DNA of 64,000 nucleotides from RYN-230 sp963851025. Lineage in GTDB: Bacteria > Actinomycetota > Actinomycetes > Streptosporangiales > Streptosporangiaceae. A program made the translations under genes and the position numbers. The DNA is taken from the NCBI GenBank assembly GCA_963851025.1, contig CAWKOA010000016.1, forward strand, positions 248,001-312,000, written 5' to 3'. Positions 15,214-25,868 of this stretch are shown one piece after another (the stretch's first letter is position 1; the number at the start of each line of letters is the position of its first letter). Below the pieces are notes generated by a model. That model was not told the DNA's origin. It ran no database searches and saw only the letters and a program-made list of their open reading frames with translations.

Positions 15214-18060
15214 CGGGCACACCCCAGCCTGGCCGGCGGGGCGGCCGAGATGTAGCGGCGCCACTGTCCCGGGGTCAGGCTGTGCCCCGAGGTGGCGCAG
15301 GCAACCTTGATCCACTGGGCGGGGACCAGGCTCATCTGGGTGAGCACGCCGTCGCTGGAGCGGCTGTTGCCCTCGGTCACGGTGACCAGGCTGCGGCCGC
15401 CCGCGGTGAAGGCCATTGTGGTCTGCTGGTACGGCGAGGCCTTGGTGATGGGAAAGACGCCCAGCACGTGCCCGGAACCAAGGTCGGTGAGGACGCCGCG
15501 CCCGTCGGCCCGCTCCCCCGCGACCAGGACCTGGCCCGCCGGGCCCGGGCTGACCGCGATGTTCCCGTAGTTCCAGGGCGTCCCGGCCTGGACGGAGCGG
15601 ATCACCCGCGTGCCGTCCGCGCCGCGCAGGTCGAGGTCGCCATTTTCCCGCTGCAGCACCAGCCGCGACCCGGAATAGGCCAGCTCGTAGGCCCTGACTC
15701 CGGGGATCCGCCAGGTCCGCCTGGTCTTCAGGTTCACGACGTAGACCTCCTGGTCGGACTGGTCGATGACCGCCGCCCGCGTCCCCGACGCGCCGATCGC
15801 GGCCTGGCGCTGGTACAGCCCGGCGTTCGGCCGGATGCCGGCCGGCCCGGGGACCACGACCCCGCCCGGGCCCGCCGCACCGGACGGGACCGGGCCGATC
15901 CGGATCGCCCCGGAAGCGGCCACCGTGAACAGGCGCCGCCCGTCCGGGGACAGGGCCAGCCCCTGCGGTGGGTCAGGGTCCTGGCTGAGCACGACGGCGC
16001 GCCCCGTTCCCCCGGCGGCCCCGGTGGCCACGACGGACCGCGTGCGGCCGAAGGTGTAGAGCCGCTTCCCGGCCGGGCCCCACAACGGCAGCCCGTACTT
16101 CTCGGTCCCGCCCGTGGCGATCCTGGTGACCTTCCCGAACGACGAGCCGAGCCCCGCCCGCAACAGCAGGTCCCCGTTGCTGTCGGTCAGCGCGGCTTCC
16201 CGGCCGCCGGGCTGGATCGCCAGCCGGGGACCGGGGCAGACCCGCCCGCACCGCCAGGGCATGGGGACCGGGGCCGCCCGGCCGATACGGGAGTACTGCG
16301 CGAGGTTCCACAGCGTGAGCAGGTTCCCCGAGGCCGAGATCAGCCGGGTGTGGCCGGTCCCGGCGAAGGCCAGGGAGGTACTGAACAGCGGCTCGGCGCC
16401 CGGGTAGGACCGCGGTGCGCTGGCCGGCCGGGCGCCCCGGGCGACGCGCGACACGTGGATGCCGCTGGCGTCCTCGGACGCGATCCACTGGCCATCGCGG
16501 CTGATGGCCAGGGCCAGGGCCAGGCGCCCGCCGGGCCGGGCGTGGCCCGCCGGGCCGGGCCGCCGGGTGCTCAGCACGCGCAGGCTCGACCCGGCGGCCA
16601 CGTAGCTGTGGGTGAACAGCGTGCCGGCCGGCGACAGCGCGTAGGTGTAGGCCGGGTACCGGGACGGCCCGAACGTGTTGACGGCGGACCCGGCCGTGGT
16701 CAGGCCGGGCAGGGCGAGCCGCCGCCAGGAGCCATACCGGCCATCGAGCGCGACCAGCTCGGTGTCGCTGGGCACCGCGAGATTGGTGATGAGCGGCGGG
16801 CGGCCCCGGTGCCAGGTGCCGAACCCGCGCAGCGGCGCCTGCCGCCACGACCCGTCCGGCGTGCTCAGCACGTCCAGGTCGGGGAAGGCCGCGAACGCGG
16901 CCACCTGCCCGGACGGCGATATCCCGGCCGCGGTGAACCGGGTCCCCTGCGGCGCGGCCCGGGACGCGGCCACCCGGCCGCGCACCCACGTCCTGGCCGC
17001 CCGGCCCGTCGCGGCGGCCACCGTGCTCCCGTCCGCGCTGACCGCCACCGCGCTGACCGGCCCGGCCATCCGGCCGTAGGTGACCGGCCGGAACGTGGAC
17101 AGGCTCCAGCCGCGGACCCAGCCGTTCCTGGTCCCGGCCACCATCGGTCTGGCCGTCAGGGGCGACGGCGAGCGCCGAAACCGGGCCGGGAGCCTGGAGG
17201 AAGCGCTGCACCTGCGGGTCAGCCTGCACCGTGGCGAACAGGGCGGCGCGGGTCTGCGGGTTGCCGGGGTCGAGCCGGTAGGCCTGGACCGCGAACAGCT
17301 GCGCAAGGTCGGGGTGCGAGCTGGTCAGCGATACGGCGGTGGACGCCAGCAGGCCCGCGGTGGCCACGACGTTCTCCTGGTCGGCGCGGTCCCGCTGGGC
17401 CTTGGCGATGAACGCCGCGATCAGCGAGAAGGCCAGCAGGACGGCCAGGGCGGCCGCGACCGAGACGGCGGCCTGCACGGTCCGGCGGCGGCGGCGGATG
17501 TGCTCCCCGATCAGGGTGTCCTTGGGCACGTGCCGGATGGCCGCGGCCAGGTCGGCCACGGCGTCCTGCAGCCGCGGGTCCGCCGACCGGAGGCTGTCCT
17601 CCTGGTCCCGGGCCCAGCGCAGGTCCACCCAGCGCGGCTCCTGGGCGAACGCGTGCCCGAGCGCCTCCTTGGACAGCGCGGTGGTGGCCGCCCAGTCCAG
17701 GTCGCCCGCGGTCTCGTCCCAGACCAGCTCGCCCGCGGTCACGGCGATGAGCACGTGGTTCACCGGGCGGTGCCCCCGCCACCAGGAGATCTCCCGGCTC
17801 ACCCAGCCGGACTGCGCCGACTCCGGGGAGGCCATCAGGATCAGCCAGCCGGAGCCGGCCAGCGCCTCCTCGATCGTGGTCCACAGGTGCGGTGAGGCGG
17901 CCAGGCTGGTCTGGTCCCGGAACACGTGCAGGGCCCGCACCCGGTACCAGGGCTTGGCGAAGTGCTCCAGCTCGGCCTGGAGCCGCGCGGTGACCGCGCC
18001 GTCGAGCTGGTGGCTGTAGGAAATGAAGGCGTCGTAGCCCCGTTCCTCGCCTGCCGCCAC
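15210..18060 (-). CDS. TIR domain-TM-beta-propeller protein (one frameshift)
   Basis: Reconstructed 949-aa protein. The TIR domain (about 8-150) starts YDAFISYSH, and the αC region SPESAQSGWVSRE places the expected catalytic Glu at position 90, as in NAD+-cleaving TIRs. A basic stretch (RRRRR, 189-193) precedes one TM helix (195-219). A helical segment with SSHPDLAQLFAVQAYRL, usual before WD40 arrays, leads into a long C-terminal propeller with repeated LA(L/I)SPDG-like blades. The frame breaks near 17151 (GG on the plus strand). Dropping one base joins …VAPDG to RPMVAGTRNGW. The stop overlaps the SLOG-SLATT start as ATGA. A GH30 gene on the same strand ends 72 bases upstream. Defence/cell-death signalling is inferred from domain content. 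Confidence 0.8.
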
Positions 18061-18132
18061 GTTCCCCCCGGTACGGTGCGCCCAGCTTTCCCCCGCTTCG
18101 CCCTTTTTGCACTAAGAGCGCGGCAGGGATTG

Positions 18133-20017
18133 CTACAGGCTACATGGCGTGCCGTTCAGGCTGAAGGCGGTGGGGGCCGCGTCGCTGCTGGTCCAGGTGC
18201 CCTGGAAGCCGAGCGACACCGAGGACTTCGCGGCGATGGTCCCGTTGTAGCTGGCGTTGGTGATGGACACGTTCGCCCCGCTCTGGGTGACCGACCCGCT
18301 CCAGGCGTTGGTGATCTTCTGGTCGCCGGGGAAGGTGAAGGCCAGCGTCCAGCCGCTGATCGCGGCGGGGCCCGGGTTGGCGATGGTGACGCTGGCCACG
18401 AACCCGCCCGCCCACTGGCTCTGGGTGCTGTAGGTGACCTGGCAGCTGCCGCTGCCAGGGGTGGTGCTCGGCGTCGGGGTGGGCGTGGGAGTGGGAGTGG
18501 GCGACCCCGTGGGCGTGGGGGTGGGCGTCGGCGTGCCGCCGCCTCCGCCCGGGCTGGCCGGGATGACGTAGGTGACCAGCGACCGGGCCGGGATGGTCGC
18601 GCTGAACGCGCCGCCGCTGACCGTGGTGGTCGCCTGGGCGGCGGTGTCGCTGGAGGCGTTGGTCAGGTACGGCGTGACCGTCGCCCCGTCCGGGGTGCCG
18701 GTGCCGGACAGCGAGTAGGTGATGGGGTCGGCGCTGGCCGCGGTGTTCAGCGCGACCACGGCCACCGAGCCGTCGGGGTTCCTGAACGCGGTCAGGTCGA
18801 CCGCGCTGTTCGAGCTGGTCGCGCCGATCCGGACCGCGCCGGGCCGGACGTACCGGCGAGTAGTTGGCGAACGCCCACAGCCGCCCGGACGGGGCGACGG
18901 TGGAGCCGTTGATCTGGATGAGGCCCTCGTTGTCGCCGTTCTCCGACGGGGTGGTGCTGCCCCACCAGTACAGGAACGCGCTCAGGCTGGCCGCGGTCAG
19001 CCCGGTGTAGATGTGCTGCGCCCAGGTCAGGCCGGACGCGCCGGTGCCGTCGTCCCAGGCCGGGTCCCAGGTCTCGAACGTGGACCACTCGGTCTGCCAG
19101 GCCGGCCTGGTCCAGCCGGTCAGCGCCGAGGCCGGAGCCTGGGTGTAGCCGTGGCTGGTGAACACCGCGGTGTCGGCGCTCGCCGTGGGGTCGGCCTCGA
19201 TGGCGCTGGCGTACTGCTGCGCGTAATCCCAGCCCTCAGTGGCGCAGCACTCCATCTTGGTGGACAGGCCGGAGGACGCCAGGGTGGGGCCGAGCACGTC
19301 CAGGAAGCTGGCCGTCTGCGCCGGGCTGAGCTGCATGCTGTCGTAGCTGGTGGACAGGTTGGCCTCGTTCTCCGGGCCGATGTAGGTCAGCGGGTCCCCG
19401 GCGGCCGCGTAGTCCTTGGCGTACTGCACCAGGTAGTTCGCGTAGGCCTGGCGCCAGTCACCGCTGGAGCAGGTCGCACCGGACAGGCCGCACACCGCGC
19501 CGCCGTTGTCCGCCGAGTCGTTGGTCTTCATGAACGGCGGCGCGCTCCACGCGTCCGCGAACACGTTGGTCACCCCGTAGTCGGCCTTGATCTGCTGGGC
19601 GAACCACAGCTGGCCCGCGTCCTGGCTGATCGAGGCCAGCGGCACGTAGGCCGGGGCCGCCGCCGGGCTGGCCGGCGCGGTGGGCTCGATGGTGCTGCCG
19701 GAGTCGGCGCTGATCTCGTTGCGCAGCATGGTCAGCCCGGCCCCCGAAGTCGGGCTGTACAGCAGGCTCAGCGCCTGCTGCTGCACGGACGCGGACGCGT
19801 TCATCACCGTCTGGGCCTCGCCGAAGGCCTCGGACGCACCGAACCCCGTCATGGTCTGGTACGTCGTGGCGCCGTTGATGACCGCGGTGTCCTGGGCGGC
19901 CGCGGGCCCGGCCACGGCGGCGGCGCCGGTCCCGGCCAGCAGGAGCGCGGCCGCCGCGGCCGTGACACGTAAGGCAGGACGCCGCAGGGCCCGGGAGAGG
20001 GGTCGGGGGATCAGCAC
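18133..20017 (-). CDS. Secreted GH30-CBM2 glycanase (one frameshift)
   Basis: Reconstructed 627 aa. Signal peptide, then a GH30 domain with the start motif TMTGFGASEAFGEA, the acid/base Glu in YIGPENEAN and the nucleophile Glu in WQTEWSTFE. The side beta-sandwich domain follows, then a Gly/Thr/Pro linker and a C-terminal CBM2. GH30 enzymes of this type cut xylan or related beta-glycans, and the exact bond is not decided here. The start is GTG at 20017 behind GAAAGG. The frame breaks at 18855-18856. Removing one base restores the conserved NYSRYVRPGAVRI segment. The gene lies in a minus-strand series of three hydrolases followed by the TIR/SLOG pair. Confidence 0.88.
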
Positions 20018-20088
20018 GGGACGGCCTTTCGTTGCGGAGATTGAAGACGGCAGGACGCCGCGCGCGCGGTCAGCGGCCGGGCCGGCGG

Positions 20089-21690
20089 TCAGGTGCTGCA
20101 CGAGGTGCCGTTGACCGCGAAGCTGGCCGGTGCCGCATCGCTGCTGGTGAAGGTGCCGGTGAAGCCGATCGTGACCGAGCCGCCCGGCGCGATCGTGGCG
20201 TTGTAGGACTCGCTCGCCGCGGTGACCGCCTCCCCGGACTGGGTGTAGCTGGCCGTCCACATGCTGGCGATCTTCTGGTCCCCCGGGAACGTCCAGGTCA
20301 GCGTCCACGGGCTGATCGCGCTGGTGCCGGTGTTGGTCAGCACGATCTGGGCCTGGAACCCGCCGGCCCAGCTGTTGGTCAGCGAGTAGGCGGCCGAGCA
20401 GGACACCGGGGCGGCGCTGCCGGTCGGCGGCGGGGTGCCGTTGACCGCGCCGGGCAGCGCGAACTGGATGGACGCCAGCAGCGACTGCTTGGCCGCGCTG
20501 ACCGGGGTGGCGTCGTAGCTGCCGTCCAGCAGGTCGTAGGAGTCCTCGCCGTTCAGCGCCCAGTAGGTCCAGCCCATCCAGGGGTGCGCGGACAGGTAGG
20601 AGACCAGGCTCGCGAACCACTGGCCCTGCGAGCCCGCGGCGCTGCTCGACACGTCGGCGGCGGCGTTGTCGGTGCCGAACTCACCGACCCACACCGGGGC
20701 CGCGCCGGAGTTGTACAGGTAGCCCCAGTTGGCGTTCCACACCGCGTCCAGGCTGGCCGCGGTGGTCGAGGAGTTGAACCAGGCCTGCTGGAACAGGTTC
20801 GGGCCGTAGTCGTGCGCGGAGTAGACCACGTGGCCCGGCGAGCTGAGCGTGACCGGGTACTGGCCGGCCTCGGCCAGGTCCCCGCCCCACCAGGTGGAGT
20901 TGGTGCCGCCCGAAGCCGTCGGGTTCTCGCTGATGCCCTCGCAGAAGATCAGTGCGCCCGGGTCGGCGGCCAGGATCGCGTTCCCGGCCTGCTCGTAGGC
21001 CAGCCGGACGTCGGTGCTGGCGTCGCCGGTGCCCCAGGTGGCGCCCTGGGCATAGGTGTCGCCGGCCGGGGTGTGCGGCTCGTTGCGCAGGTCGAAGCCG
21101 ACCACGGTGGGGTTGCCCGCGTACCGTCTGGCCAGCGTGACCCAGTCGTTCACCCAGTCCTGGCTGGTGTACGTGCTCGTGTACCACAGGCCGTTGGCCT
21201 CGGCCGACTCCCCGGCCTCGGAGCGGTGATCGTCCAGGATGACCTTGAGGCCCTCCTGGCCCGCGTAGGTGATGATCTTGTCGAGGATCTGCAGCGAGTT
21301 GAGGCCCTTGAGGTCGGTGTTGATCGGGCCGGTGGCGTTGTAGAAGCTCAGGTTCTGCGGGACGATCGGCGATTCCACCATCTGGTTGGAGAACGGGATC
21401 CGGATCGTGTTGTAGCCCAGGTTCCTGATGTCGCCGATGATCGCGTGGTAGTCCTGCGCCCACAGCCCGTGCACGATCTCGTCCGGGGTCTCGAACCCGT
21501 ACCAGTTGATCCCGGCGATCCGGACCGGGGTGCCGCTGGAGTCCAGGATCTGGCTGCCGCTGGTGTGCCAGAAGCCGGACCCGGCCCCGGTGGCCGCGGC
21601 GGCGCGGGAGAGCGCGCCGGCCCCGGCGAAACCGCCTGCGACCAGGGCCAGAGTGCCGGCCAGCGCCGCTGCCGCTCGGGGGAGCCGCAT
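20089..21690 (-). CDS. Secreted GH5-CBM2 endoglucanase
   Basis: An intact 533-aa cellulase. Signal peptide (about 1-34), a GH5 barrel with INWYGFET, VILDDHRSE, acid/base E204 in DLRNEPH and nucleophile E337 in VWVGEFGT, a short linker and a C-terminal CBM2 (about 430-533). GH5 endoglucanases cut cellulose chains internally. The ATG at 21690 has a perfect AAGGAGG site. The upstream clan GH-A gene ends only 26 bases before it on the same strand, and the GH30 gene follows, so co-transcription of the three is likely. Confidence 0.94.
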   Translation of the reverse strand: MRLPRAAAALAGTLALVAGGFAGAGALSRAAAATGAGSGFWHTSGSQILDSSGTPVRIAGINWYGFETPDEIVHGLWAQDYHAIIGDIRNLGYNTIRIPFSNQMVESPIVPQNLSFYNATGPINTDLKGLNSLQILDKIITYAGQEGLKVILDDHRSEAGESAEANGLWYTSTYTSQDWVNDWVTLARRYAGNPTVVGFDLRNEPHTPAGDTYAQGATWGTGDASTDVRLAYEQAGNAILAADPGALIFCEGISENPTASGGTNSTWWGGDLAEAGQYPVTLSSPGHVVYSAHDYGPNLFQQAWFNSSTTAASLDAVWNANWGYLYNSGAAPVWVGEFGTDNAAADVSSSAAGSQGQWFASLVSYLSAHPWMGWTYWALNGEDSYDLLDGSYDATPVSAAKQSLLASIQFALPGAVNGTPPPTGSAAPVSCSAAYSLTNSWAGGFQAQIVLTNTGTSAISPWTLTWTFPGDQKIASMWTASYTQSGEAVTAASESYNATIAPGGSVTIGFTGTFTSSDAAPASFAVNGTSCST

Positions 21691-21716
21691 GAGGTGCCTC
21701 CTTGGGACGGGCCGGG

Positions 21717-23378
21717 TCAGGCCCGGGTCAGGGTGAGCATGGTGATCGAGTAGGGCGCGACCGTGGCCGCGGCGGCCCGGGCCTGCGGGCCGGTCAGGGT
21801 CTGCACGGCGCTGCTGGCCGGGCCGTAGAACAGCACCGGCGCGGCGGGGCTGAGCCGGTAGCCGGGGACGGTCAGGCTGGGGGCGTAGCTTGCGGCCGGG
21901 TCGTCGTTGACCAGCAGCACGCGGAGCTGGCCGCCGGCCGCCCGGTCGGCGAACACCTGGACCAGGCCCTGGCTGGAGCTGGTGCTGAGCAGCTGGTCGC
22001 CGGGCTGGATGAACCGGCTCAGCAGCTGGAGGCCGTAGTAGGCCGGGAACGGGGTCTGCGCGGCCGGCTCGCAGACCTGCGCCCCGTTCACGCTGCCGCA
22101 GCTCCCGTCGGACAGCACGCCGTAGTCGCCGTAGTCCGCTGACCCGGCCAGGGCCGCGCCGTTGTCGCCGGAGGTGACGATGCCGTTGTGGATCTGCCAC
22201 CAGTCCACGTTCGAGACACCGTTCTCCAGCCAGGTCAGGTAGTCCTGCTCCAGGTAGAGCGCGTTCACGATGCTGAGGGTCTGCTTGCCCGGGTTGGACG
22301 ACACCGAGTTCGTCTCGGTGATCATGATGGGCAGGCCGGGATCGCCTGCCCAGCTGGTGAACTCCTGGCGCAGCGCGGCGACCGACGCCGGGATCTGCGC
22401 GGTGTCCGCGAGCAGGCCCGCGTCGGCCGGGCCGGGCGGGGTGATGTTGCTGGGGTTCTGCGGGTACCAGTGCACGTCCGCGAAACCGATCTGGCTTCCG
22501 AGGGCGGACAGCACGGTCTGGTTCCACGACTGCGGGCTGGTCGCCGGGTTGGTCACGCCGTCGGGCCAGTTGTTCGGCGCGCCGGAGGCGGTCAGCACGA
22601 CCCCGACCGAGATGCGCGGGTCCACGGCCTTCATGGCCTTGATGTACTGGGCCGCGCCGGCCGCGTACGCAGCCGGGCCGCAGTTGTACGTCTGGCCGGG
22701 CTCGCTGCCCAGGACCACCGGGCCGCCGGCCGGGGTGGTGGTGCAGTGCGCGTCCGCCTCCCAGTCCGCGCCGTACGTGCCGTTCCCGTAGACCTCGTTG
22801 CCGATCTCCCAGTACCGGATCCCGTAGTGGTGCTCGACGTTCGCGTAGCGCACCCAGTCGGCGGCGATCTGCGGGCCGGTCTCACCGGAGCCGTCCTGCT
22901 GGCCGATGGTGTCGCCGGTGCCGTAGTCCACGGTCACCATGGCCTGGGCGCCGGCCTGCCGGACGACCGACATGAACTGGCTGAAGCCGACCGCCTCGGC
23001 CTGGTGGCTGATCACGTCGGTGCTGGTCTTCCAGTCGTACTGGTCTGACTCGCTGCCGCCGGGCAGCCGCACCACGCTGATCCCGGCGTTGCGGAGCAGG
23101 GCGGGGACCGGCCGGTCCAGCAGGCTCGCGTCGTAGCTGGAGGCGTTGATGCCGATCGCGGTGCCGGGCACGGTGGCCAGCGGCTGGGCCGGGCTGACGG
23201 TGATCTGCGCGGCGGGGCTGGCGGCGGGCGGGCTGGCGGCTGGCCGGCTGGCAGCGGGCGGGCTGGTGGTGGCGGCCAGGCTGACGCTGGTACTGACCAT
23301 CGAGATGACCAGGCTGGCCAGGGCCAGGGTCAGCGCCACGGCCATCGAGCGCCGGGCCAGGGGGCGGCTGCGCGGCAT
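21717..23378 (-). CDS. Secreted clan GH-A hydrolase, arabinofuranosidase-like
   Basis: An intact 553-aa exported protein with a signal peptide and a short Pro/Ala/Ser-rich linker (about 40-57), then a TIM-barrel hydrolase. The clan GH-A signature is visible: acid/base E195 in WEIGNEVYG and nucleophile E355 in MITETNS. A C-terminal beta domain ends PYSITMLTL. Overall it resembles actinobacterial proteins usually labelled alpha-L-arabinofuranosidase or GH39/GH51/GH79-like, but family membership cannot be fixed by eye. A paralogue with FN3 and CBM2 lies at 34193-36341. The ATG at 23378 follows GAGGAG. It heads the minus-strand hydrolase series. Confidence 0.8.
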   Translation of the reverse strand: MPRSRPLARRSMAVALTLALASLVISMVSTSVSLAATTSPPAASRPAASPPAASPAAQITVSPAQPLATVPGTAIGINASSYDASLLDRPVPALLRNAGISVVRLPGGSESDQYDWKTSTDVISHQAEAVGFSQFMSVVRQAGAQAMVTVDYGTGDTIGQQDGSGETGPQIAADWVRYANVEHHYGIRYWEIGNEVYGNGTYGADWEADAHCTTTPAGGPVVLGSEPGQTYNCGPAAYAAGAAQYIKAMKAVDPRISVGVVLTASGAPNNWPDGVTNPATSPQSWNQTVLSALGSQIGFADVHWYPQNPSNITPPGPADAGLLADTAQIPASVAALRQEFTSWAGDPGLPIMITETNSVSSNPGKQTLSIVNALYLEQDYLTWLENGVSNVDWWQIHNGIVTSGDNGAALAGSADYGDYGVLSDGSCGSVNGAQVCEPAAQTPFPAYYGLQLLSRFIQPGDQLLSTSSSQGLVQVFADRAAGGQLRVLLVNDDPAASYAPSLTVPGYRLSPAAPVLFYGPASSAVQTLTGPQARAAAATVAPYSITMLTLTRA

Positions 23379-23680
23379 GACGTGCTCCTCGTCGTCGAGG
23401 TTGCCCCGGCCGGCCGGGAGGGTGGGGTCACCCGGCCCGCCGGGGACCGTGTCGGGCGGGGGAATCGCCCAGCCCGTGTGGACCGTGTCGGGGTTCCATG
23501 CGGGCGCCGGCCGCCGGCCGGCGCGCCCGCACCGTGAGGCATCGGACGCGAGCGCCCGGCGGATGGCGGCTCGTGCGGACCGTACCCGGCCCTCCGGGCG
23601 GCGGGTCAAGACCCGCTCCCGGCGGCCGCCGGCCGGCCCGGCCCTTGCGCTGGTCGGGCCGGGCCGGGGCGGCAGGCGGG

Positions 23681-23713
23681 GATGAAACTAGCTGAAAGCG
23701 GAGGGGTTTCATC
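23681..23713 (-). promoter_or_regulatory. GATGAAAC…GTTTCATC inverted repeat upstream of the GH-A gene
   Basis: Arms 23681-23688 and 23706-23713 are perfect 8-mers, about 300 bases upstream of the minus-strand GH-A gene. The arms share ATGAAA with the operator candidates at 6035, 25774 and 32067. The rest of 23379-23850 contains three copies of a 14-mer beginning CAGCCGCCC (23714-23800) and the 3' end of the next GH5 gene; no other gene is supported. Confidence 0.35.
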
Positions 23714-23849
23714 AGCCGCCCAGGCCGCCGGTTCCGCAGCCGCCCAGGCCGGCCGGGTTTCAGCCGCCCAGGCCGTCCCGGGCACATTCGGGAGCCGCCC
23801 GTGGCGTCCGGACGCCGCTGCGCGTCCCAGGCGGCCCGGCGGCAGCCGC

Positions 23850-25395
23850 CCGCGAGGGACTGCAGGTGGGCCTGGACCCCGCCCCGTAGCCGGTCGGCGT
23901 CGCCGCGTGTAGTCGGTGATCAGCCCGGGCCCGAGGAGCAGTTGCAGTCGCGTTCCAGGCCCAGGCCAGGTAGCTGATGTGCTCAGCTGTCCAGCCAGGT
24001 CATCAGCGGGTTGACGTAGCCGTCCGCGCAGTCGTTCTCGCCGATCTCCCCGGCCACCACCGGCACCTGCGCCGACCACCGGGGCGATCTGGCTGGTCCA
24101 GCAGGACTGGCTGGAGCAGGTGTTGAAGTTGTACGAGTGCCAGGACGCGACCAGGTTGTGGTCGGGGTCGGCCGGCTCGTTGGCCAGCCACGTAGGTCAG
24201 GTCGTTGGAGTACTCCTCGCCGCCCAGCATGAGCACGTTGTTCGCCCCGGCCGAGCGGACCGCGTTGACCATCGACTGCATGCCGGCCACCTGGTAGGAG
24301 ATGCCCGCGCAGGTCCCGCCGGACAGCCAGCACTCCAGCCACTGGCGGTGGTACCCGGTCGCGCGGGACGCGTACGGCTCGTTGAACAGGTCGAAGATGA
24401 CCGCGTCGTTGCCCTTGAACGTGCTGGCCACCGAGGTCCAGAACGGGATGGCCTGCGCCGCGTCCGGCATCGGCTTCTGGCAGGTCGCCTGGGCGGACGA
24501 GCAGCCGGAGGAGTTCCCGGTGTACAGCCCGTCGGTCCAGTGCAGGTCCAGGATGGCCACCATGCCGTTGGCGTTCAGCAGGCTGACGTACGCCTTGATG
24601 GCGCTGATGTAGTTCGCGCCCGCGTAGGCCGAGTTGACGTAGGACTCCGCGTTCCAGCACGCCTCGTTCAGCGGCACCCGGACCGCGTTGACGCCCCAGT
24701 TCTTCATGGCGGTGATCGACGCCTGGTCGTTGGGGCCGTCGAAGATCCCGTTGCCCTGCACGCACGCGTACTCGCGTGCCGGAGCGGTCCACGCCGTGCA
24801 GCACGACCTGCTGGCCGCTGGCGTTGACCAGCTTGTTCCCGGACACGTGCAGCTGCGGCGCGGCCGCGCTGCCCGTCGAGGTGGGCGACGGGGTGGGGGT
24901 CGGGGTCGGGGAGGAGGTCGGGGTCGTGGTCGGCGTGGGGGTCGGGCTCGGCGAGCCGGAGGCGCCGTTGCAGGTGGTTCCGTTGAGGGTGAAGGCGGCG
25001 GGGGCGGTGTTGGTGCCGCTGTAGGTGAAGTTGGCGCCGATCTGGGTGGAGGCGCCGGCGGCCAGGCTGCCGTTCCAGCTGGCGCTGGCGACGCTGACGG
25101 CCTTGCCGCTCTGGGTCCAGGTGCCGCTCCAGCCCTGGGACAGGGTCTGGTTCCCGGCGTAGGAGTAGCCCAGGGTCCAGCTGGTGATCGCCGACCCGGT
25201 GTTCTGGATCGTGACCGACGCGGTGAAGCCGCTCCCCCAGTCACTGCTCACCGCGTAAGTGACCTGGCACGAGGACGCCGCCTGGGCGACGCCGGGACTG
25301 GCCGCCACCGCCGCGCCTGCGGCCAGGCCACCGGCGGCGAGCAAGCCGCTGAGATACCGGACGCGCCTGGCCACGCCAATCACGCGGAGTTTCAC
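23850..25395 (-). CDS. Secreted CBM2-GH5 cellulase (several frameshifts, 3' end uncertain)
   Basis: GTG start at 25395 behind GGGAGG, signal peptide, CBM2 (about 42-145), Thr/Pro linker, then a GH5 domain with VLHGVDRSG, acid/base Glu in DLFNEPY and nucleophile Glu in VVAGEIGEND. The frame breaks near 24780, 24191 and 24085, and each is cured by removing one base. Another break at 23985 creates a stop after TWLDS, and at least two more occur in the last 130 bases. Homology to the expected C-terminus (…QAHLQSLA) ends near 23850, so the true stop is not identified. The CBM2 is almost identical to that of the divergent GH48 gene. Real decay cannot be excluded at the 3' end. Confidence 0.75.
24964..25269 (-). 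repeat. 306-bp CBM2 repeat, minus-strand copy
   Basis: Encodes the 102-residue CBM2 core of the GH5 gene. It matches 27991-28296 on the other strand with four amino-acid differences and very few base changes, forming a near-perfect inverted pair about 2.7 kb apart. Confidence 0.9.
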
Positions 25396-25868
25396 GATAT
25401 ACACCTCCCTGAACGGCCGGGCCGCAGCCCGGCAACGGCATGTATTCCCCTGGGCGCGCTTACCCGGGCCAGGGAGAAATCGCCTCCTGGCGGCTCGCAT
25501 GGATCATGCGCGCAGTCTGCCAGATAGGTTCCCGCGAGCCGGCTGGAACGAGACACGCCGACGATAACGGCCTGTCACTAAACCGGTCAAGTTACTGTCT
25601 TGAATGAAAATAGTGCGGTTAGTTTCATGGATTGAGTCGCAGGTCTGCGCCGCTCGCTAGCAGCTCAGCGGGCTGTTGGAACCCGGGACGCGTCCGCGGG
25701 GCGGAGTGGCCACCGCTCATGCGGGACGCAAAGTGTCCCGGTAGACGGGGCCCGGACTTGCGGGACCCCGGCCATGAAACTTTCACCACGGCGGCTTATT
25801 GCATTCCGGCCGCCTTGACGGGGTGTGGCCGTGAGGGCAACTCTCGTCTTCTGATCGAGGAGGCACGC
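25396..25868. other. Divergent promoter region between CBM2-GH5 and the sugar-binding lipoprotein
   Basis: No gene is supported. It holds an AT-rich patch at 25570-25640 with ATGAAA…TTTCAT half-sites (about 25606-25631), the palindrome at 25776-25784 and the ribosome site GAGGAGG before 25869. Confidence 0.5.
25774..25786 (+). promoter_or_regulatory. GAAACTTTC palindrome (putative LacI-type operator)
   Basis: GAAACTTTC at 25776-25784, reverse complement of the core upstream of GH6 and of the LacI gene. It lies 85 bases before the lipoprotein start. Confidence 0.45.

Noticed and set aside
13540..15255. A 571-codon plus-strand open frame opposite the SLOG-SLATT gene
   Set aside because: Arg/Gly/Pro-rich shadow of a well-supported minus-strand gene; no motif and no ribosome site.
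15282..17411. A 709-codon plus-strand open frame opposite the TIR-propeller gene
   Set aside because: Antisense shadow typical of very G+C-rich DNA; no recognisable domain.
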